DNA from: Bacteroidota bacterium | Lineage (GTDB): Bacteria > Bacteroidota > Bacteroidia > Bacteroidales > B39-G9 | Reading direction: 5' to 3' | Length of the DNA: 22,785 bases | Assembly (NCBI GenBank): GCA_003648455.1 | Contig: QMPG01000013.1 | Coordinates: 1-22,785, forward strand | Shown: piece by piece, positions 16,497 to 22,785 of the stretch | How the letters are laid out: every line of letters starts with the position of its first letter | Position numbering within the stretch: the first letter of the stretch is position 1 | Notes under the pieces: model-generated | Told to the model about the DNA's origin: nothing | The model's database searches: none | What the model saw: the letters and a program-made list of their open reading frames with translations, nothing else | Made by a program: the position numbers and the translations under genes

Positions 16497-17885
16497 TTAA
16501 TCGTTAACAATTGTTTCAAAATATTTTTTTATCGGTTGAATTAATCGATCGATATCTCCTGCCCCTAAAGTTAACACAACCTCAGTTTCTTGTTTTTTTA
16601 AAACATCAATTAATTCACTCTTTGAACATAAAAATTTATTCTCAATACTTACTTTATCCAGAATCATTTTGGAACTAACCCCCTCAATAGGCAACTCGCG
16701 AGCCGGATAAATATCGAGCATTATTAAACAATCGAGCAATTCTAAACTTTTAGCAAACTCGCTTGCAAAATCACGTGTTCGTGAATATAAATGCGGCTGA
16801 AAAATGCCTGTGATTTTTTTATCGGGGAACAATTCTCTAGCTGACGAAATAGCTGCTTTTAATTCGTTGGGATGATGTGCATAATCGTCAATATATACTA
16901 AATTATTTGTCTTAATAATATAATTAAAACGACGCTTTACCCCTTTTGAATTTGCTATGGCAGCTCTAATATCTTTTTGTTCTACCCTTAATAAATAAGA
17001 AACTGCAAAAGCTGCTATTGAATTCTCAACATTAAACAAGCCCGGCATTCCTATCTCCACATCTTTAATAATTTCATCTGGTGTAACAATATCAACATAA
17101 TAAACGCCATTGCTTAAACAAATTTTATTTGCATAAAAATCGGCTTTAGAATTTAATGAATAGGTGTATTGTTTTACTCCTTTATTTAATTCATAATTGA
17201 GATTAAGATCTTTCTTGATAAGCAGTTTACCATTTTCTTTTATTTGCTTAATAAATTGAACAAAAGATTCTCTCAATCTTTTCTCATCTCCGTAGATATC
17301 CAGATGATCGGCATCAACAGAAGTTACAACAGCGAAATAGGGGAATAATTGAAGAAATGATTTGTCAAACTCATCAGCTTCAAGTACAACAAAATTACTT
17401 TTGTCTGACATTAATAAATTACTATTGTAATTATTTGAAATTCCTCCCAGGAAAGCACTACAATCAAATTTCGATTGTTTAAGAATATGGGCGATTAAAG
17501 TAGAAACTGTTGTTTTCCCGTGAGTACCTGCAACAGCAACTCCCTTTTTGTGATTAGAAATTAGACCTAGTACTTTTGATCTCTTATATATCTGAAAATT
17601 GTTTTTTTTGAAATAATTATATTCAGAATGATTGTTTGGAATTGCAGGAGTATATATTATTAAAGTATTATTGATGTCTGTTTTATATAATTTTGGTATT
17701 TGTTGTATATCATCATCAAAATGAATATCAATATCTTCATCTGTTAACTCTTCGGTTAATGGAGATGGTGTTTTATCGTAGCCGGCAACATTAAAGTTTA
17801 AAGACTTAAAATATCGTGCAATAGCACTCATTCCAATTCCACCAATACCTATTAAATAAACATTATGTATACTATTTATATCCAT
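16497..17885 (-). CDS. murC: UDP-N-acetylmuramate--L-alanine ligase MurC
   Basis: ATP-dependent cytoplasmic ligase that adds L-Ala to UDP-MurNAc, the first stem-peptide step. It has 462 residues, full length. N-terminal Rossmann-like domain with GIGGIGMSAIARY (13-25); ATP loop GTHGKTTVS (120-128); EADEFDKSF (169-177); DADHLDIYGD (191-200); ring-binding DDYAHHPNE (333-341); C-terminal FQPHLYSRT (362-370) and LGAGDID near the end. It starts six bp after murG, indicating coupled translation. No D-Ala-D-Ala ligase gene lies between murC and ftsQ, unlike in Proteobacteria. Confidence 0.98.
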   Translation of the reverse strand: MDINSIHNVYLIGIGGIGMSAIARYFKSLNFNVAGYDKTPSPLTEELTDEDIDIHFDDDIQQIPKLYKTDINNTLIIYTPAIPNNHSEYNYFKKNNFQIYKRSKVLGLISNHKKGVAVAGTHGKTTVSTLIAHILKQSKFDCSAFLGGISNNYNSNLLMSDKSNFVVLEADEFDKSFLQLFPYFAVVTSVDADHLDIYGDEKRLRESFVQFIKQIKENGKLLIKKDLNLNYELNKGVKQYTYSLNSKADFYANKICLSNGVYYVDIVTPDEIIKDVEIGMPGLFNVENSIAAFAVSYLLRVEQKDIRAAIANSKGVKRRFNYIIKTNNLVYIDDYAHHPNELKAAISSARELFPDKKITGIFQPHLYSRTRDFASEFAKSLELLDCLIMLDIYPARELPIEGVSSKMILDKVSIENKFLCSKSELIDVLKKQETEVVLTLGAGDIDRLIQPIKKYFETIVND

Positions 17886-17891
17886 TTACAA

Positions 17892-19004
17892 TTATTCAAT
17901 CATTTTTAAAATTTCATTTGCAATAATCTCATCAGAATTAGCAACTGCTAATTTTGATATATTTTCTGATAGGTTTTTCATTTTGTCAGCATCTTTAATT
18001 AAGCTTAACGCTTCGTCAGCCAGCAATTCTATTGCTTGATTATCTTTAATTAAAACAGCAGCATTTTTTTCCACCAAAGCAATTGCATTTTTAGTTTGAT
18101 GATCTTCTGCTACGTTTGGCGATGGAATTAATATCACAGGTTTCTTAACCAAACATAATTCAGAAATAGTACCTGCTCCTGCTCTAGAGATAATAATATC
18201 TGCAGCAGCATAAGCAAAATCCATTTTTGAAATAAAATCATAAATTTTAATCCTCTTTTCTTGATTATTATACCTTAGTAATTCAAATTTTGCTTTCTCA
18301 TAGAAACTTTTTCCTGTTTGCCAAATAACTTGTACTCCACCACGAAAGAACTTATCTAAATCTTTAAGAACACTCTGATTAATAGTTAAAGCTCCTAAAC
18401 TACCTCCCACAATTAGCAAAACTTTAGATTTATTATTTAAATTAAAATATTTTAAAGCATCATCTTTCTTACTATCAATTTCCAACAAATCTTTACGAAT
18501 AGGGTTTCCTGTAAATAATATTTTTTCTTTTGGAAAAAAATTCTCCATATTATGATAAGCTACACAAATTTTATCTACTCTTTTAGCAAGCAATTTATTA
18601 GTTATCCCTGCATAGGAATTTTGCTCCTGTATTAAAGAAGGGATTCCTTTTTTTGAAGCAATATAAAGCAAAGGTCCACTAGCATATCCACCAACTCCAA
18701 CAGCCACATCGGGCTTAAATGAATTTATTATTCGTTTAGATTTAAGTATGCTAAAAAATAATTTAAAAAAGAACGAAATATTTTTTAACGTAATTCGTCT
18801 TTGGAAGCCACTTATAGGCAGCCCGACAATTTTATAACCTGCATCAGGAACTCTCACCATCTCCATTTTGCTTTTTGCTCCAACAAATAAAATTTCAATA
18901 TTTTCATCTATTCTTTTCAGAGCATTGGCAATTGAGATTGCAGGAAAAATATGTCCTCCTGTACCACCACCGCTTATAATTATTTTTTTATTCTTCTTCA
19001 TCAT
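17892..19004 (-). CDS. murG: Lipid II synthase MurG
   Basis: Membrane-associated GT28 glycosyltransferase that transfers GlcNAc from UDP-GlcNAc to lipid I, giving lipid II. It has 370 residues. Features: the N-terminal glycine loop SGGGTGGHIFPA (11-22), PDVAVGVGGYASGP (98-111), QEQNSYAG (127-134), the second glycine loop GGSLGA (200-205), SRAGAGTISEL (273-283) and DHQTKNA (301-307). Tandem ATGs at 19004 and 19001 are equally usable. The first 17 bases overlap the 3' end of ftsW, so the two are translationally coupled. Confidence 0.98.
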   Translation of the reverse strand: MMKKNKKIIISGGGTGGHIFPAISIANALKRIDENIEILFVGAKSKMEMVRVPDAGYKIVGLPISGFQRRITLKNISFFFKLFFSILKSKRIINSFKPDVAVGVGGYASGPLLYIASKKGIPSLIQEQNSYAGITNKLLAKRVDKICVAYHNMENFFPKEKILFTGNPIRKDLLEIDSKKDDALKYFNLNNKSKVLLIVGGSLGALTINQSVLKDLDKFFRGGVQVIWQTGKSFYEKAKFELLRYNNQEKRIKIYDFISKMDFAYAAADIIISRAGAGTISELCLVKKPVILIPSPNVAEDHQTKNAIALVEKNAAVLIKDNQAIELLADEALSLIKDADKMKNLSENISKLAVANSDEIIANEILKMIE

Positions 19005-20148
19005 CTAAAATCAACTCATCTGTTTCGTGAACATTGCGACTAACACTAAGAACAATCCCAATCGCAATACTTGTAAATATTATTGATGTACCTCCCATAC
19101 TTACAAAAGGCAATGTTTGACCGGTAACAGGAAAAATATTTACAGCAACCGCCATATTTATCATTGCTTGAAAAACAATGCTAAAAGTCAATCCAATAAC
19201 TAAAAAGGCGGGGAAAGTTCTTTCACATTTCTTTATTATTACACCCGCACGATATAATAGTATCATGTATAATAATAAAACAAAAAATCCTCCAATAAAG
19301 CCATATTCTTCAACTATTATTGCATAAATAAAATCGGAATAAGGATGTGGTAAAAAATTTCTTTGAGTGCTGTGTCCCGGACCTTTCCCAAATAAGCCTC
19401 CGGTAACAATTGCAATTTTTGATTGATTGGTTTGATAATTACCATCGTTTTTAGTTTGGTCGTTAAAACTTTCAATTCTTTTTTTCCAAGTACCAACTCG
19501 ACCCTTATTAGGAGAATTAAGCGCAATTGTAACAAAAACTGCAAATAATACTACTCCAATGCCAATTAATCCGAACAAATACTTTAAACTAATTCGCCCA
19601 ACAAACATTAAAATTAAGGAAGTTGCAAATAAAATAGCTGCAGTAGAAAAGTTTGCCGGTAATATTAATCCACACACTATAATAATAGGCAACACCACAG
19701 GTTTAAAAGCTTTTTTAAAATCTTTTACATGTTCTTGTTTGCTCGATAGCAATCTTGCAATGTAAATAATTAATGCAAATTTTGCCAAGTCAGAAGTTTG
19801 AAACGACAAACCAATACCAGGCAGTGTTATCCAACGTGAAGCCTGATTTAGGCTCATTCCTTTAAACAAGGTGAATATTAATAAAGGAATTGTGACATAT
19901 AAAAGCACCTTAGATATTACATAATAATATTTATATGATATTGTGTGAAACAAATAAATAATTCCTATTCCAAAAATTAGAAAAATGGTATGTCTTAGAA
20001 AATAATATGTTGTATTACCACCCATTTTTCTATAAGCAAGTGTTCCTGTAGAACTATATACAGCCAAAATAGAAAAAATACTCAATATGAATATCACTAC
20101 CCATATTACAGTATCTCCTTTAAAATATTTTGAAAGTTTATCTTTCAT
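18988..20148 (-). CDS. ftsW: Septal peptidoglycan polymerase FtsW (SEDS)
   Basis: SEDS-family glycosyltransferase that polymerises lipid II at the septum with its partner transpeptidase FtsI (outside the window). It has 386 residues and about ten membrane helices. Diagnostic parts: SRWITLPGIGLSFQTSDLAK (about 104-123), GGLFGKGPGHS (250-260), the catalytic-Asp motif HPYSDFIYAIIVEEYG (268-283, D272 matching the Asp essential in FtsW/RodA) and PFVSMGGTS (347-355). RodA is the alternative, but the murD-murG position fits FtsW. The tail DELILDDEEE is very acidic and is encoded partly within the murG overlap. The 68-bp gap before it, after murD, is AT-rich with no clear promoter or hairpin. Confidence 0.96.
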   Translation of the reverse strand: MKDKLSKYFKGDTVIWVVIFILSIFSILAVYSSTGTLAYRKMGGNTTYYFLRHTIFLIFGIGIIYLFHTISYKYYYVISKVLLYVTIPLLIFTLFKGMSLNQASRWITLPGIGLSFQTSDLAKFALIIYIARLLSSKQEHVKDFKKAFKPVVLPIIIVCGLILPANFSTAAILFATSLILMFVGRISLKYLFGLIGIGVVLFAVFVTIALNSPNKGRVGTWKKRIESFNDQTKNDGNYQTNQSKIAIVTGGLFGKGPGHSTQRNFLPHPYSDFIYAIIVEEYGFIGGFFVLLLYMILLYRAGVIIKKCERTFPAFLVIGLTFSIVFQAMINMAVAVNIFPVTGQTLPFVSMGGTSIIFTSIAIGIVLSVSRNVHETDELILDDEEE

Positions 20149-20216
20149 TTACTTATATTAAAAAACTCCCACAAAGTTTATCTTAATTTACTAAAACTTA
20201 TTATTTAAAATAATAG

Positions 20217-21557
20217 TTATAAATCTCTAACCGCATTTTTAAATCTTCTTCCTCTATCTTCATAGTTTTCAAACAAATCAAAACTAGCACAAGCAGGCGA
20301 TAGCAAAACGACTTCTCCTTTTTCAGCAAGATAATAAGCAGCACTAACAGCTTCTTCAATTGACGATGTATCAATAATAGTTTCAGTATAATCTGCAAAT
20401 GCTTTGTGTATCTTCTCATTATCTTTTCCAAGACAGACTATTGCTTTAACCTTATCTCTTACTAAATCGTTTAATATTGAATAATCATTACCTTTGTCTA
20501 TTCCACCAACAACCCAAACAATTGGTTTCGACATAGTTTCAAGCGCATACCAAGTTGAATTAACATTAGTTGCTTTCGAATCGTTAATAAATTCAATACC
20601 GTGAACTTTAATAACAGGTTCAAGTCGATGTTCAACACCTTGGAAATCAGCCAAACTTTCTCTAATAACTTCTTTCCTTATTTTCAAAACTTTTCCGGTT
20701 AATCCGGCAGCCATTGAATTATAGGTATTGTGTTTCCCTTGTAAAGCTAAATCTTGTATTGACATGATAAAATTATTATTAGTCATATTTATTATTATAT
20801 TATTTTGTTCAACATAAGCTCCATTATTTCTCTCATTACTAAGCGAAAATGGCAATTTGTTTGTATTTATATTTCTTTTTGTTATTTCATTTTTTACAAG
20901 CTCATCATCAGAACAATATATTAAGTAATCGTTTGTGGTAAGGTTTTGAGTAATTCTAAATTTTGAATTAACATAATTCTGAAAAACATTATCATACCGA
21001 TTAAGATGATCAGGTGTAATGTTCATTATTATTGCAATATCCGGTTTAAACTCATACATTCCATCGAGTTGAAAACTACTCAATTCAATTACATAATAAT
21101 CGAATGAATTTCTGGCAACCTGTAAAGCAAAACTTTTTCCTACATTTCCTGCCACACCAACATTTAACCCTGCTTTTTTCAACAAGTGATAAATCATTAA
21201 AGTCGTTGTTGTTTTACCATTGCTTCCTGTAATACAAATTTTTTTAGCATTAGTATAAACACCGGCAAACTCGATCTCCGAAATTATTCTAATTTTCTTC
21301 TCAATAATCTTTTTAATAATTGGAACACTTTCAGGTATTCCCGGACTTTTGATAATCAGACCTGCATTTAAGATAAAATTTTCGCTATGTCCTCCTTCTT
21401 CCCAATCAATATTATTATTAATAAGATCGTCTTTATACTTTTTGCTAATGTTTCCATTATCAGAAACAAAAACCTCATAGCCTTTTGATTTTGCCAGAAT
21501 GGCAGAACCAACTCCACTTTCACCTGCTCCTAATATTACAATTCTTTTATTATTCAT
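20217..21557 (-). CDS. murD: UDP-N-acetylmuramoyl-L-alanine--D-glutamate ligase MurD
   Basis: Cytoplasmic ATP-dependent ligase adding D-Glu to UDP-MurNAc-L-Ala. I take the ATG at 21557 (MNNKRIVILGAGESGVG, 446 residues). A TTG nine bases earlier would add only three residues, and ATG fits the family's N-terminus. Motifs: Rossmann GAGESGVGSA (10-19), KSPGIPES (70-77), ATP loop GSNGKTTT (111-118), ELSSFQLD (158-165), NITPDHLNRY (179-188), FINDSKATN in the central part, and a C-terminal LSPACASFDLF...YEDRGRRFK stretch. mraY ends 14 bp upstream. Confidence 0.98.
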   Translation of the reverse strand: MNNKRIVILGAGESGVGSAILAKSKGYEVFVSDNGNISKKYKDDLINNNIDWEEGGHSENFILNAGLIIKSPGIPESVPIIKKIIEKKIRIISEIEFAGVYTNAKKICITGSNGKTTTTLMIYHLLKKAGLNVGVAGNVGKSFALQVARNSFDYYVIELSSFQLDGMYEFKPDIAIIMNITPDHLNRYDNVFQNYVNSKFRITQNLTTNDYLIYCSDDELVKNEITKRNINTNKLPFSLSNERNNGAYVEQNNIIINMTNNNFIMSIQDLALQGKHNTYNSMAAGLTGKVLKIRKEVIRESLADFQGVEHRLEPVIKVHGIEFINDSKATNVNSTWYALETMSKPIVWVVGGIDKGNDYSILNDLVRDKVKAIVCLGKDNEKIHKAFADYTETIIDTSSIEEAVSAAYYLAEKGEVVLLSPACASFDLFENYEDRGRRFKNAVRDL

Positions 21558-21571
21558 CTTTAGCAAAATGT

Positions 21572-22785
21572 TTATCTAATTTTTAGAGTAACAATAGTTA
21601 TAACTGCCAGCAAAATACCAATTATCCAAAATCTTGTAACAATTTTTGATTCATGATAACCTAATTTTTGATAATGATGATGTAAAGGTGCCATTAAAAA
21701 AATACGCTTTCCTTTTCCTGTCTTTCTTTTTGTATGTTTAAAATATCCTACTTGCATAATAACAGACAAGCTCTCAACAAAAAACACTCCACATAAAATT
21801 GGAATAAGTAATTCTTTATGAATAATAATTGCAAAAACAGCTATAATACCACCAATCGACAAACTCCCTGTATCACCCATAAAAACTTGTGCAGGATATG
21901 AATTATACCATAAAAATCCAATAGTAGCTCCAATAAACGCACTTGCAAAAACAACCAATTCACCGGCATTTGGAATATACATAATATCTAAATATTCGGA
22001 ATAAATAACGTGTCCCGATAAATATGCAAGAATACCCAAAGTAACTCCAATAATTGCTGAAGAACCTGTAGCTAAACCATCGAGACCATCGGTCATATTA
22101 GCACTATTTGAAACAGCAGTAATAATAAAAATTACAGCAATAGCAAAAACCAGCCAAGCCCATTTTTGAGCCACTTCTTCTCCTAAAAATGCAATTATAT
22201 TTGCATAATCACCTTCGTTGTTTTTAAAAAACGGTATTGTTGTTTTTGTTGATTTTATATCTCTAGTAATAAACTTTTCATTTTTATTAGCATTTCGAAT
22301 ACCCTCAACAATCTGAGTAGTTGGAATCTCAACCTTATTTTTTTCTCTAATCACAACATCATCACTAATATATAGAGTTAAAGCAACAATTACACCTAGT
22401 ATAACTTGCCCTAAAATTTTGAACTTACCGGCTAATCCTTCTTTATTTTTTTTAAAAACTTTAATATAATCATCGAGAAAGCCAATTAAGCCTAACCAAA
22501 CTGTAGTGATAATCATTAAAATTATATAAATATTGTCTAACTTGGCAAACAATAAGGTTGGAATTAAAATTGAAGCTATAATAATTATCCCCCCCATTGT
22601 AGGAGTGCCTTTTTTTTGCATTTGGCCTTCGAGTCCTAAATCACGAATTGTTTCACCAATTTGTTGTCGCTGTAATAATCGTATAATTTTTTTTCCATAT
22701 AGTAGCGAAACTATTAATGATGTAATAATTGCCAAAGACGAACGGAACGATATATAGTGAAACATTCCTGCACCCGGGAAATCTA
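21572..22785 (-). CDS. mraY: Phospho-MurNAc-pentapeptide transferase MraY (5' partial)
   Basis: Integral membrane enzyme that moves phospho-MurNAc-pentapeptide onto undecaprenyl phosphate, giving lipid I. The frame stays open through the window edge. Just before the ATG at 22765 it encodes DFPGAG, which matches the conserved DFPGAGMF segment near the N-terminus of Bacteroidota MraY, so that Met is internal and a few N-terminal residues are missing. Numbering from it: KKGTPTMGG (51-59), DDYIK (98-102), [10 protein letters not shown] (223-232), FMGDTGS (295-301) and APLHHHYQ, which together include the catalytic Asp residues. A region at about 135-200 is longer than in E. coli MraY and is typical of the phylum. 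Confidence 0.97.
   Translation of the reverse strand, partial: DFPGAGMFHYISFRSSLAIITSLIVSLLYGKKIIRLLQRQQIGETIRDLGLEGQMQKKGTPTMGGIIIIASILIPTLLFAKLDNIYIILMIITTVWLGLIGFLDDYIKVFKKNKEGLAGKFKILGQVILGVIVALTLYISDDVVIREKNKVEIPTTQIVEGIRNANKNEKFITRDIKSTKTTIPFFKNNEGDYANIIAFLGEEVAQKWAWLVFAIAVIFIITAVSNSANMTDGLDGLATGSSAIIGVTLGILAYLSGHVIYSEYLDIMYIPNAGELVVFASAFIGATIGFLWYNSYPAQVFMGDTGSLSIGGIIAVFAIIIHKELLIPILCGVFFVESLSVIMQVGYFKHTKRKTGKGKRIFLMAPLHHHYQKLGYHESKIVTRFWIIGILLAVITIVTLKIR

Noticed and set aside
20201..20431. Alternative frame of 76 codons on the - strand over the murD 3' end
   Set aside because: It is a shadow of murD with a skewed Leu/Lys composition and no independent support.
21558..21566. TTG extension of murD
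   Set aside because: Adds only three residues; the ATG at 21557 gives the normal MurD N-terminus.
22765..22765. ATG here as the true mraY start
   Set aside because: The frame stays open to the window edge and encodes the conserved DFPGAG just upstream, so this Met is internal.
1..22785. CRISPR arrays, tRNA/rRNA genes, insertion sequences, phage or toxin-antitoxin genes
   Set aside because: None seen on either strand; gaps are too short and no repeat-spacer, cloverleaf or transposase signature was found.

Overview
The window is an AT-rich stretch (roughly 30% GC by eye) of a chromosome from the phylum Bacteroidota, probably a Bacteroidales-like lineage. Several things support this. The gene order coaX - outer-membrane protein - TPR protein - LptC lipoprotein - small membrane protein - CNNM-type protein - PpiD-type isomerase is typical of the phylum. 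FtsZ ends in the Bacteroidota-style tail NNSYLFDNVD. MraY carries the long extra-membrane insertion seen in that phylum. Shine-Dalgarno sequences are mostly absent. No rRNA, tRNA, CRISPR array, insertion sequence, integrase or phage gene is visible, and no gap exceeds 123 bp.

Left half, + strand (1-12263). It opens with a SiaC-family regulatory phosphoprotein whose 3' end overlaps mfd, the transcription-repair coupling factor. An unrecognised 166-residue protein and type III pantothenate kinase (coaX) follow. Then comes a run of envelope genes: an outer-membrane beta-barrel protein overlapping coaX, a secreted TPR protein, the lipoprotein LptC, a two-helix 65-residue membrane protein, a DUF21/CBS (CNNM/CorC-type) membrane protein, and a 702-residue membrane-anchored PpiD/SurA-like peptidyl-prolyl isomerase. 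Spacings from coaX to the CNNM gene are 18 bp or less, so they are probably one operon. ppiD has its own 123-bp leader.

Right half, - strand (22785-12336). This is the downstream part of the dcw (division and cell wall) cluster, transcribed right to left: mraY (5' end cut by the window edge), murD, ftsW, murG, murC, ftsQ, ftsA, ftsZ, then yqeY. MraY makes lipid I, MurG makes lipid II, MurC and MurD build the stem peptide, FtsW polymerises lipid II at the septum, and FtsQ, FtsA and FtsZ belong to the divisome. The two halves converge on a strong bidirectional terminator at 12288-12324.

The content is mostly conserved housekeeping, and I do not see a new multigene system. The points most worth a second look are: a perfect 18-bp-arm hairpin followed by a T-run inside the lptC signal-peptide codons; a 10-A tract in ftsA where a slip of one base in either direction ends the protein just before its membrane-targeting helix; the SiaC-mfd overlap with a TTG start; a Ser in place of the expected SiaC phospho-Thr; and the unrecognised gene at 3977-4477.
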